This document shows, piece by piece, positions 20,661-32,475 of a stretch of 64,000 nt of DNA. The notes beneath the pieces were generated by a model that did no database searches, was not told the DNA's origin, and worked only from the letters and a program-made list of their open reading frames with translations. Position 1 is the stretch's first letter; the number at the start of each line of letters is the position of its first letter. The position numbers were made by a program, and so were the translations under genes. The stretch comes from Arenicola marina (lineage: Eukaryota; Annelida; Polychaeta; Arenicolidae), in NCBI GenBank assembly GCA_964019135.1, contig OZ025264.1, forward strand, positions 36,541,994 through 36,605,993, written 5' to 3'.

Positions 20661-23600
20661 TCTCATACCTTGGGCTCAGCGTTGGGGTTCCCTTAAACGT
20701 CTCATACATTGGGCTCAGCTGTGGGGTTCCCTTAAACGTCTCATACATTGGGCTCAGCTGTGGGGTTCCATTAAATGTCTCATACATTGGGCTCAGCTGT
20801 GGGGTTCCCTTAAACGTCTCATACATTGGGCTCAACTGTGGGGTTCCCTTAAACGTCTCATACATTGAGCTCAGCCGTGGGGTTCCCTTAAACGTCTCAT
20901 ACATTGGGCTCAGCTGTGGGGTGTCCTTGAACGTCTCATACATTGGGCTCAGCTGTGGGGTTCCCTTAAACGTCTCATACATTGGGCTCAGCTGTGGGGT
21001 TCCGTTAAACGTCTCATACATTGGGCTCAACTGTGGGGTTCCCTTAAACGTCTCATACATTGGGCTCAACTGTGGGGTTCCCTTAAACGTCTCATACATT
21101 GGGCTCAGCTGTTGGGTTCCCTTAAACGTCTCATACATTGGGCTCAACTGTGGGGTGTCCTTGAACGTCTCATACATTGGGCTCAGCTGTGGGGTGTCCT
21201 TGAACGTCTCATACATTGGGCTCAGCGGTGGGGTTCCCTTAAACGTCTCATACATTGGGCTCAGCTGTGGGGTTCCCTTAAACGTCTCATACATTGGGCT
21301 CAGCTGTGGGGTTCCCTTAAACGTCTCATACATTGGGCTCAGCTGTGGGGTTCCCTTAAGCGTCTCATACATTGGGCTCAGCTGTGGGGTGTCCTTGAAC
21401 GTCTCATACACTGGGCTCAGCTGTGGGGTTCCCTTAAACGTCTCATACATAGGGCTCAGCCGTGGGGTTCCCTTAAGCGTCTCATACATTGGGCTCAGCT
21501 GTGGGGTTCCCTTAAGCGTCTCATACATTGGGCTCAGCTGTGGAGTGTCCTTGAACGTCTTATACATTGGGCTCAGCTGTGGGGTTCCCTTAAACGTCTC
21601 ATACATTGGGCTCAGCTGTGGGGTTCCCATAAGCGTCTCATACATTGGGCTCAGCCGTGGGGTTCCCTTAAGCGTCTCATTCATTGGGCTCAGCTGTGGG
21701 GTTCCCTTAAACGTCTCATACATTGGGCTCAACTGTGGGGTTCCCTTAAACGTCTCGTACATTGGGCTCAGCTGTGGGGTTCCCTTAAACGTCTCATACA
21801 TTGGGCTCAACTGTGGGGTTCCCTTAAACGTCTCATACATTGGGCTCAACTGTGGGGTTCCCTTAAGCGTCTCATACATTGGGCTCAGCTGTGGGGTTCC
21901 CTTAAACGTCTCATACATTGGGCTCAACTGTGGGGTTCCCTTAAACGTCTCATACATTGGGCTCAGCTGTGGGGTTCCCTTAAGCGTCTCATACATTGGG
22001 CTCAGCTGTGGGGTTCCCTTAAGCGTCCCATAAATTGGGCTCAACTGTGGGGTTCCCTTAAACGTCTCGTACATTGGGCTCAGCTGTGGGGTTTCCTTAA
22101 ACGTCTCATACATTGGGCTCAACTGTGGGGTTCCCTTAAACGTCTCATACATTGGGCTCAGCTGTGGGGTTCCCTTAAACGTCTCATACATTGGGCTCAA
22201 CTGTGGGGTTCCTCTAAGCGTCTCATACATAGGGCTCAGCCGTGGGGTTCCCTTAAGCGTCTCATACATTGGGCTCAGCTGTGGGGTTCCCTTAAGCGTC
22301 TCATACATTGGGCTCAGATGTGGGGTGTCCTTGAACGTCTTATACATTGGGCTCAGCTGTGGGGTTCCCTTAAACGTCTCATACATTGGGCTCAGCTGTG
22401 GGGTTCCCTTGAGCGTCTCATACATTGGGCTCAGCCGTGGGGTTCCCTTAAGCGTCTCATACTTTGGGCTCAGCTGTGGGGTTTCCTTAAACGTCTCATA
22501 CATTGGGCTCAACTGTGGGGTTCCCTTAAACGTCTCGTACATTGGGCTCAGCTGTGGGGTTCCCTTAAACGTCTCATACATTGGGCTCAACTGTGGGGTT
22601 CCCTTAAACGTCTCATACATTGGGCTCAGCTGTGGGGTTCCCTTAAGCGTCTCATACATTGGGCTCAGCTGTGGGGTTCCCTTAAACGTCTCATACATTG
22701 GGCTCAACTGTGGGGTTCCCTTAAACGTCTCATACATTGGGCTCAGCTGTGGGGTTCCCTTAAGCGTCTCATACATTGGGCTCAGCTGTGGGGTTCCCTT
22801 AAGCGTCTCATAAATTGGGCTCAACTGTGGGGTTCCCTTAAACGTCTCGTACATTGGGCTCAGCTGTGGGGCTTCCTTAAACGTCTCATACATTGGGCTC
22901 AACTGTGGGGTTCCCTTAAACGTCTCATACATTGGGCTCAGCTGTGGGGTTCCCTTAAACGTCTCATACGTTGGGCTCAACTGTGGGGTTCCCTTAAGCG
23001 TCTCATACATCGGGCTCAGCTGTGGGGTGTCCTTAAACGTCTCATACATTGGGCTCAGCTGTGGGGTTCCCTTAAGCGTCGCATACATTGGGCTCAGCTG
23101 TGGGGTTCTCTTAAGCGTCTCATACATTGGGCTCAGCTGTGGGGTGTCCTTGAACGTATCATACATTGGGCTCAGCTGTGGGGTTCCCTTAAACGTCTCA
23201 TACATTGGGCTCAGCCGTGGGATCCCCTTAAACGTCTCATACATTGGGCTCAACTGTGGGGTTCCCTTAAACGTCTCATACACTGGGCTCAGCTGTGGGG
23301 TTCCCTTAAACGTCTCATATATTGGGCTCAGCCGTGGGGTTCCCTTAAGCGTCTCACACATTGGGCCCAGATGTTGGGTTCCGTTAAACGTCTCATACAT
23401 TGGGCTCAGCTGTGGGGTTCCCTTAAGCGTCTTATACATTGGGCTCAGCTGTGGGATTCCCCTAAACGTCTCATACACTGGGCTCAGCTGTAGGGTTCCC
23501 TTAAACGTCTGATACATTGGGCTCAGCTGTGGGATGTCCTTGAACGTCTCAGACATTGGGCTCAGCTGTGGGGTTCCCTTAAACGGCTCATACATTGGGC

Positions 23601-26600
23601 TCAGCTGTGGGGTTCCGTTAAACATCTCATACATTGGGCTCAGCTGTGGGGTTCCCTTAAGCGTCTTATACATTGGGCTCAGCTGTGGGGTTCCCCTAAA
23701 CGTCTCATACACTGGGCTCAGCTGTGGGGTTCCCTTAAACGTCTCATACATTGGGCTCAGCTGTGGGGTTCCCTTAAACGTCTGATACATTGGGCTCAGC
23801 TGTGGGGTGTCCTTGAACGTCTCATACATTGGGCTCAGCTATGGGGTTCCCTTAAGCGTCTCATACATTGGGCTCAGCTGTGGGGTTTCCTTAAGCGACT
23901 CATACATTGGGCTCAGCTGTGGGATTCCGTTAAACGTCTTATACATTGGGCTCAACTGTGGGGTTCCCTTAAGCGTCTCGTACATTTGGCTCAGCGGTGG
24001 GGTGTCCTTGAACGTCGCATACATTGGGCTCAGCTGTGGGGTTCCCTTAAGCGTCTCATACATTGGGCTCAGCTGTGGGGTTCCCTTAAGCGTCTCATAC
24101 ATTGGGCTCAGCTGTGGGGTGTCCTTGAACGTCTCATACATTGGGCTCAGCTGTGGGGTTTCTTTAAGCATCTCATACATTGGGCTCAGCTGTGGGGTTC
24201 CCTTAAGCGTCTCATACATTGGGCTCAGCTGTGGGGTTCCCTTAAACGTCTCATACATTGGGCTCAGCTGTGGGGTTCCCTTAAGCGGCTCATACATTGG
24301 GCTCAACTGTGGGGTTCCCTTAAACGTCTCGTACATTGGGCTCAGCTGTGGGGTGTCCTTGAACGTCTCATACATTGGGCTCAGCTGTGGGGTTCCCTTA
24401 AGCGTCTCATACATTGGGCTCAGCTGTGGGGTTCCCTTAAACGTCTCATACATTGGGCTCAGCTGTGGGGTTCCCTTAAGCGGCTCATACATTGGGCTCA
24501 ACTGTGGGGTTCCCTTAAACATCTCATACATTGGGCTCAGCTGTATGGTTCCCTTAAACGTCTCATACATTGGGCTCAGCTGTGGGGTTCCCTTAAACGT
24601 CTCATACACTGGGCTCAGCTGTAGGGTTCCCTTAAACGTCTCTTACATTGGGCTCAGCTGTGGGGTTCCCTTAAACGTCTCATACATTGGGCTCAGATGT
24701 GGGGTTCCCTTAAACGTCTCGTACATTGGGCTCAGCTGTGGGGTTCCCTTAAACGTCTCATACATTGGGCTCAGCAGTGGGGTTCCCGTAAACGTCTCAT
24801 ACATTGGGCTCAGCTGTGGGGTTTCCTTAAACGTCTCATACATTGGGCTCAGCTGTGGGGTGTCCTTAAACGTCTCATACATTGGGCTCAGCTGTGGGGT
24901 TCCCCTAAGCGTCTCATACATTGGGCTCAGCTGTGGGGTTCCCTTAAACGTCTCATACATTGGGCTCAGCTGTGGGGTTCCCTGAAACGTCTCATACATT
25001 GGGCTCAGCTGTGGGGTTCCCTTAAGCGTCTCATACATTGGGCTCAGCTGTGGGGTTCCCTTAAACGTCTCATACATTGGGCTCAGCTGTGGGGTTACCT
25101 TAAACGTCTCATACATTGGGCTCAGCTGTGGGGTTCACTTAAGCGTCTCATACATTGGGCTCAGCTGTGGGGTTCCCTTAAACGTCTCATACATTGGGCT
25201 CAGCTGTGGGGTTCCCTTAAACGTCTCATACATTGGGCTCAGCTGTGGGGTTCCCTTAAACGTCTCATACATTGGGCTCAGCTGTGGGGTTCCCTTAAAC
25301 GTCTCATACACTGGGCTCAGCTGTGGGGTGTCCTTAAACGTCTCATACATTGGGCTCAGCTGTGGGGTTCCCTTAAGCGTCTCATACATTGGGCTCAGCT
25401 GTGGGGTTCCCTTAAACGTCTCATACATTGGGCTCAGCTGTGGGGTGTCCTTGAACGTCTCATACATTGGGCTCAGCTGTGGGGTTCCCTTAAACGTCTC
25501 ATACATTGGGCTCAGCTGTGGGGTTCCCCTAAACGTCTCATACATTGGGCTCAGCTGTGGGGTTCCCTGAAACGTCTTATACATTGGGCTCAGCTGTGGG
25601 GTTCCCTTAAACGTCTCATACATTGGGCTCAACTGTGGGGTTCCCTTAAACGTCTCATACATTGGGCTCAGCTGTGGGGTTCCCTTAAACGTCTCATACC
25701 TTGGGCTCAGTTGTGGGGTTCCCTTAAACGTCTCATACATTGGGCTCAACTGTGGGGTTCCCTTAAGCGTCTCATACATTGGGCTCAGCTGTAGGGTTCC
25801 CTTAAGCGTCTCATACATTGGGCTCCGCTGTTAGGTGTCCTTGAACGTCTCATACATTGGGCTCAGCTGTGGGGTGTCCTTGAACGTCTCATACATTGGG
25901 CTCAGCTGTGGGGTTCCCTTAAGCGTCTCATACATTGGGCTCAGCTGTGGGATGTCCTTGAACGTCTCATACATTGGGCTCAGCTGTGGGGTTCCCTTAA
26001 GCATCTCATACATTGGGCTCAGCTGTGGGGTTCCCTTAAGCGTCTTATACATTGGGCTCAGCTGTGGGGTTCCCTTAAGCGTCTAATACATTGGGCTCAG
26101 CTGTGAGGTTCCGATAAACGTCTTATACATTGGGCTCAGCTGTGGGGTGTCCTTGAACGTCTCATACATTGGGCTCAGCTGTGGGGTTCCCTTAAGCGTC
26201 TCATACATTGGGCTCAGCTGTGGGGTTCCCCTAAGCGTCTCATACATTGGGCCCAGCTGTGGGGTTCCCTTAAACGTCTCATACATTGGGCTCAGCTGTG
26301 GGGTTCCCTTAAGCATCTCATACATTGGGCTCAGCTGTGGGGTTCCCTTAAGCGTCTCATACATTGGGCTCAGCTGTGGGGTTCCTTTAAACGTCTCATA
26401 CATTGGGCTCAGCTGTGGGGTGTCCTTGAACGTCTCATACATTGGGCTCAGCTGTGGGGTTCCCTTAAACGTCTTATACATTGAGCTCAGCTGTGGGGTT
26501 CCCTTAAGCTTCTCATACATTGGGCTCAGCTGTGGGGTGTCCTTGAACGTCTCATACATTGGGCTCAGCTGTGGGGTTCCCTTAAACGTCTCATACATTG

Positions 26601-29600
26601 GGCTGAGCTGTGGGGTGTCCTTGAACGTCTCATACATTGGGCTCAGCTGTGGGGTTCCCTTAAGCATCTCATACATTGGGCTCAGCTGTGGGGTTCCCTT
26701 AAGCGTCTCATACATTGGGCTCAACTGTGGGGTGTCCTTGAACGTCTCATACATTGGGCTCAGCTGTGGGGTTCCCTTAAGCGTCTCATACATTGGGCTC
26801 AGCTGTGGGGTTCCCTTAAGCATCTCATACATTGGGCTCAGCTGTGGGGTTCCTTTAAACGTCTCATACATTGGGCTCAGCTGTGGGGTGTCCTTGAACG
26901 TCTCATACATTGGGCTCAGCTGTGGGGTTCCCTTAAACGTCTCATACATTGGGCTGAGCTGTGGGGTTTCCTTGAACGTCTCATACATTGGGCTCAGCTG
27001 TGGGGTTCCCTTAAGCATCTCATACATTGGGCTCAGCTGTGGGGTTCCCTTAAGCGTCTCATACATTGGGCCCAGCTGTGGGGTGTCCTTGAACGTCTTA
27101 TACATTGGGCTCAGCTGTGGGGTTCCCTTAAGCATCTCATACATTGGGCTCAGCTGTGGGGTTCCCTTAAACGTCTCATACATTGGGCTCAGCTGTGGGG
27201 TGTCCTTGAACGTCTCATACATTGGGCTCAGCTGTGGGGTTCCCTTAAGCGTCTCATACATTGGGCTCAGCTGTGGGGTTCCCTTAAGCGTCTCATACAT
27301 TGGGCTCAGCTGTGGGGTTCCCTTAAACGTTTCATACATTGGGCTCAGCTGTGGGGTTCCCTTAAGCGTCTCATACATTGGGCTCAGCTGTGGGATGTCC
27401 TTGAACGTCTCATACATTGGGCTCAGCTGTGGGGTTCCCTTAAGCGTCTCATACATTGGGCTCAGCTGTGGGGTTCCCTTAAACGTCTCATACATTGGGC
27501 TCAGCTGTGGGATGTCCTTGAACGTCTCATACATTGGGCTCAGCTGTGGGGTTCCCTTAAGCGTCTCATACATTGGGCTCAGCTGTTGGGTTCCCTTAAG
27601 CGTCTCATACATTGGGCTCAGCTGTGGGATGTCCTTGAACGTCTCATACATTGGGCTCAGCTGTGGGGTTCCCTTAAGCGTCTCATACATTGGGCTCAGC
27701 TGTGGGGTTCCCTTAAACGTCTCATACATTGGGCTCAGCTGTGGGATGTCCTTGAACGTCTCATACATTGGGCTCAGTTGTGGGGTTCCCTTAAGCGTCT
27801 CATACATTGGGCTCCGCTGTGGGGTTCCCTTAAGCGTCTCATACATTGGGCCCAGCTGTGGGGTGTCCTTGAACGTCTCATACATTGGGCTCAGCTGTGG
27901 GGTTCCCTTAAGCGTCTCATACATTGGGCTCAGCTGTGGGGTTCCCTTAAGCGTCTCATACATTGGGCTCAGCAGTGGGGTTCCCTTAAGCGTCTCATAC
28001 ATTGGGCCCAGCTGTGGGGTGTCCTTGAACGTCTCATACATTGGCCTCAGCTGTGGGGTTCCCTTAAGCGTCTCATACATTGGGCTCAGCTGTGGGGTTC
28101 CCTTAAACGTCTCATACATTGGGCTCAGCTGTGGGATGTCCTTGAACGTCTCATACATTGGGCTCAGCTGTGGGGTTCCCTTAAGCGTCTCATATATTGG
28201 GATCAGCTGTGGGGTTCCCTTAAGCGTCTCATACATTGGGCTCAGCAGTGGGGTTCCCTTAAACGTCTCATACATTGGGCTCAGCTGTGGGGTTCCCTTA
28301 AACGTCTCATACATTGGGCTCAGCTGTGGGGTTCCGTTAAACGTCTTATACATTGGGCTCAGCTGTGGGGTTCCCTTAAACGTCTCATACATTGGGCTCA
28401 ACTGTGGGGTTCCCTTAAACGTCTCGTACATTGGGCTCAGCTGTGGGGTTCCCTTAAACGTCTCATACCTTGGGCTCAGTTGTGGGGTTCCCTTAAACGT
28501 CTCATACATTGGGCTCAACTGTGGGGTTCCCTAAAGCGTCTCATACATTGGGCTCAGCTGTGGGGTTCCCTTAAGCGTCTCATACATTGGGCTCCGCTGT
28601 GGGGTGTCCTTGAACGTCTCATACATTGAGCTCAACTGTGGGGTTCCCTTAAGCGTCTCATACATTGGGCTCAGCTGTGGGATTCCCTTAAGCGTCTCAT
28701 ACATTGGGCTCAACTGTGGGGTTCCCTTAAACGTCTCGTACATTGGGCTCAGCTGTGGGGTTCCCTTAAACGTCTCATACATTGGGCTCAGCTGTGGGAT
28801 GTCCTTGAACGTCTCGTACATTGGGCTCAGCTGTGGGGTTCCCTTAAACGTCTCATACCTTGGGCTCAGTTGTGGGGTTCCCTTAAACGTCTCATACATT
28901 GGGCTCAGCTGTGGGGTTCCCTTAAGCATCTCATACATTGGGCTCAGCTGTGGGGTTCCCTTAAGCGTCTTATACATTGGGCTCAGCTGTGGGGTTCCCT
29001 TAAGCGTCTCATACATTGGGCTCAGTTGTGGGATGTCCTTGAACGTCTCATACATTGGGCTCAGCTGTGGGGTTCCCTTAAGCGTCTCATACATTGGGCT
29101 CAGCTGTGGGGTTCCCTTAAACGTCTCATACATTGGGCTCAGCTATGGGGTGTCCTTGAACGTCTCATACATTGGGCTCAGCTGTGGGGTTCCCTTAAGC
29201 GTCTCATACATTGGGCTCAGCTGTGGGATGTCCTTGAACGTCTCATACATTGGGCTCAGCTGTGGGGTTCCCTTAAGCGTCTCATACATTGGGCTCAGCT
29301 GTGGGGTTCCCTTAAACGTCTCATACATTGGGCTCAGCTGTGGGATGTCCTTGAACGTCTCATACATTGGGCTCAGCTGTGGGGTTCCCTTAAGCTTCTC
29401 ATACATTGGGCTCAGCAGTGGGGTTCCCTTAAGCGTCTCATACATTGGGCCCAGCTGTGGGGTGTCCTTGAACGTCTCATACATTGGGCTCAGCTGTGGG
29501 GTTCCCTTAAGCGTCTCATACATTGGGCTCAGCCGTGGGGTTCCCTTAAGCGTCTCATACATTGGGCTCAGCTGTGGGATGTCCTTGAACGTCTCATACA

Positions 29601-30800
29601 TTGGGCTCAGCTGTGGGGTTCCCTTAAGCGTCTCATACATTGGGCTCAGCTGTGGGGTTCCCTTAAACGTCTCATACATTGGGCTCAGCTGTGGGATGTC
29701 CTTGAACGTCTCATACATTGGGCTCAGCTGTGGGGTTCCCTTAAGCGTCTCATACATTGGGCTCAGCAGTGGGGTTCCCTTAAGCGTCTCATACATTGGG
29801 CCCAGCTGTGGGGTGTCCTTGAACGTCTCATACATTGGGCTCAGCTGTGGGGTTCCCTTAAGCGTCTCATACATTGGGCTCAGCAGTGGGGTTCCCTTAA
29901 ACGTCTCATACATTGGGCTCAGCAGTGGGATGTCCTTGAACGTCTCATACATTGGGCTCAGCTGTGGGGTTCCCTTAAGCGTCTCATACATTGGGCTCAG
30001 CTGTGGGGTGTTCTTGAACGTCTCATACATTGGCCTCAGCTGTGGGGTGTCCTTGAACGTATCATACATTGGGCTCAGCAGTGGGGTTCCCTTAAGCGTC
30101 TCATACATTGGGCTCAGCAGTGGGATGTCCTTGAACGTCTCATACATTGGGCTCAGCTGTGGGGTTCCCTTAAACGTCTCATACATTGGACTCAGCTGTG
30201 GGATGTCCTTGAACGTCTCATACATTGGGCTCAGCTGTGGGGTTCCCTTAAGCGTCTCATACATTGGGCTCAGCTGTGGGGTTCCCTTAAGCGTCTCATA
30301 CATTGGGCTCAGCTGTGGGGTGTCCTTGAACGTCTCATACATTGGCCTCAGCTGTGGGGTTCCCTTAAGCGTCTCATACATTGGGCTCAGCTGTGGGGTT
30401 CCCTTAAACGTCTCATACATTGGGCTCAGCTGTGGGATGTCCTTGAACGTCTCATACATTGGCCTCAGCTGTGGGGTTCCCTTAAGCGTCTCATACATTG
30501 GGCTCAGCAGTGGGATGTCCTTGAACGTCTCATACATTGGGCTCAGCTGTGGGGTTCCCTTAAGCGTCTCATACATTGGGCTCAGCAGTGGGATGTCCTT
30601 GAACGTCTCATACATTGGGCTCAGCTGTGGGGTTCCCTTAAACGTCTCATACATTGGACTCAGCTGTGGGATGTCCTTGAACGTCTCATACATTGGGCTC
30701 AGCTGTGGGGTTCCCTTAAGCGTCTCATACATTGGGCTCAGCTGTGGGGTTCCCTTAAACGTCTCATACATTGGGCTCAGCTGTAAGGTTCCCTTAGACG
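20661..30800. repeat. 39-bp minisatellite grown inside the host LINE ORF2
   Basis: About 260 copies of a 39-bp unit (13 codons, minus strand GTPQLSPMYETFK). The flanking LINE codons read MNKTSKGTLQLSP on the 5' side and YETLKINLRIYNRIL on the 3' side, so the founding unit is the LINE's own linker between endonuclease and RT. All eight open segments (high ends 23,829; 24,609; 25,116; 25,818; 26,052; 28,518; 29,133; 30,810) are in one frame: no frame-changing indel is retained in 10 kb. They are separated by seven point stops. Mixed FKGTP/LKGTP/FKDIP units form three- to four-unit higher-order patterns, clearest at 27.3-30.7 kb. Opposite-strand frames (SYIGLSCGVPL...) are open by accident. Confidence 0.93.
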
Positions 30801-30971
30801 TTTTATTCATTTTGTCTCGAAGCTTAATAGATTTGATGATGCCACGATTTATCCACGGGTTGGAGAGGCTTCAAGAATGTCATAGCTCTCATTTGGATTA
30901 TTGGCAATATCTGTGTTCAATAGAGTATGAATTTCGATTCGTATGCTATATATCACGAACAAAATGGTAAA
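30801..30971 (-). pseudogene. Host LINE: linker between endonuclease and minisatellite
   Basis: The minus strand reads NPWINRGIIKSIKLRDKMNK, a standard CR1/Jockey post-endonuclease segment (PW-I-G-KSI), directly in frame with the 39-bp array. Upstream, after a frameshift near 30,870, TILFVIYSIR and NTDIANNPNESYDILE lead back to the L1-like insertion point at 30,971. Confidence 0.83.
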
Positions 30972-31052
30972 TCGTTCACTTTTCTTGGGAAAAAGCAAAT
31001 ATTTTCTCAATACACTGGAATATCGCCCACATAAGGCCAAGCAAAGCAAGAA

Positions 31053-31914
31053 ATGAGCGTGAGGAGAAGGTCACAGGCCTTTTCTTCAACGTCCTCAGAC
31101 GAACACTTTGAAACTAAGAAAGCGTGCTTCGCCAAGGATAACCCCGAGACTAAGAACGATACTAACGATATACAAGAAGAAAGCGCGAACATGTCAGCGG
31201 AAGATATACAGAACCTGTTCACAAGATTGGAGAAGACTTTGGACGAAAAGCTAAGTACCATAGAATCAAATATACGTGAAGAGGTGACTGGTTTAAAGGC
31301 GTATATTACAAATCTTGACGAACATCTTGGCACGAAGGTTCTGGTGTTAGAGCAAGAAAATGCCCAGTTGAGAAACGAAGTGCAAAACTTAAAGGACGCA
31401 GAGAAGGACTTCAGCATATGAATCGAAATTTTTGAAAAAGACATGTTGGGTATCCGAAGGCATACCATAGGAAACGAACAATACTCCAGGAGGAAGAATA
31501 TTCGAGTGTTTGGTCTCGCAACCTCACAGACTCAGAGTGACGAAAACTGCAAAGCTACAGTGGCCCGGTTGATTAAAGAGAAACTCTCATACAATATACA
31601 TGAGAAACAAATCAGCTGCGCCTATCGGCTGCCAGGAAAAAACGTCGTGAAGCCGATAATCGTCGAGTTTGACTCCCATCACAACAAAGGACGACATCAT
31701 GAGGCGCCGACGTGCTTTAAAGGATTCCGGCACAACCATCGCCGATGACCTCTGTGACGACTTGCAGCGACTGGTCAACCGGTTGATCAGACACGATTTC
31801 ATCGCTCAAAGCTGGACCTGGCATGGTAAGTGCTTTATCAAAGACAAGCCCGGTCGGGTGGCAAAGCTGAGGTGGGGTCAATCTGTTGTGGAGGCTTTGC
31901 AAACGGTTAACTGA
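31053..31914 (+). pseudogene. LINE ORF1 protein (L1 ORF1p-like), broken
   Basis: Starts MSVRRRSQAFSSTSSDEHFE; a coiled-coil part follows (LFTRLEKTLDEKLSTIESN, LVLEQENAQLRNEVQNLKD) to a stop at 31,419. After a break it resumes with YSRRKNIRVFG and LIKEKLSYNIHEKQISCAYR, then after a frameshift near 31,680 with RRRRALKDSGTTIADDLCDD and SWTWHGKCFIKDKPGR. The order (coiled coil, RRM-like, C-terminal domain) is that of L1 ORF1p. Two frame interruptions make it a pseudogene. Confidence 0.86.
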
Positions 31915-32475
31915 AATAAGTGGTGGCGAGACGGGCCAGTTATAATATATGCATTACGCATTTTTGTTTACCTTTTCTCCTGTTGCGCTGTTCTGTTGAG
32001 GTATTGTATGTTACTTCCTATTTACCAAGAATGTATTAAGTGTATTATTCGATTTGCGTGGCCTAATGTGTGAGCACGGCGCTTTTGGCAGACTTGGGTG
32101 CCCTAAGTGGTCTTGAAACATACATGGTGGACCTCGTGGAGTAAATCTGGGGCGATGACGCCCCCAACGAAGTCTTTGACACTGTATCTAGCTAGGCAGT
32201 TCAGGCCGTCACTCAGGCCAGCTCCATATGCTGCGACACAAGATGATGTGTTTCAGGGTTGTAACTCACCTGTTTATCCCACCTAGGGACAACTCTTGGC
32301 ATCAAGTGTCAAATGAAAATGTATATTGTGTGCTTCTCACGTCTCCTTACAACAGAGAAGCAATGTTTGAGCGGTCTCTTGGAGTGACAGACAATTGTTT
32401 GGCTCTCTCTTACGAATGCGTGGGGTGTTACATTACTAAGGAAGAACTGTACGTATACGACACGTTATTTAGCAA
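31915..32475 (+). other. Spacer between ORF1 and ORF2 of the plus-strand LINE
   Basis: No conserved coding similarity; an 89-codon open frame at 32,228-32,497 resembles nothing I know. Confidence 0.55.

Noticed and set aside
20356..30970. Very long open frames in the 39-bp array (e.g. 1,157 codons minus, about 790 codons plus) as a giant repetitive protein gene
   Set aside because: The unit is stop-free in several frames on both strands, the plus frames have no start context or splice support, and the minus frame belongs to a decayed LINE.
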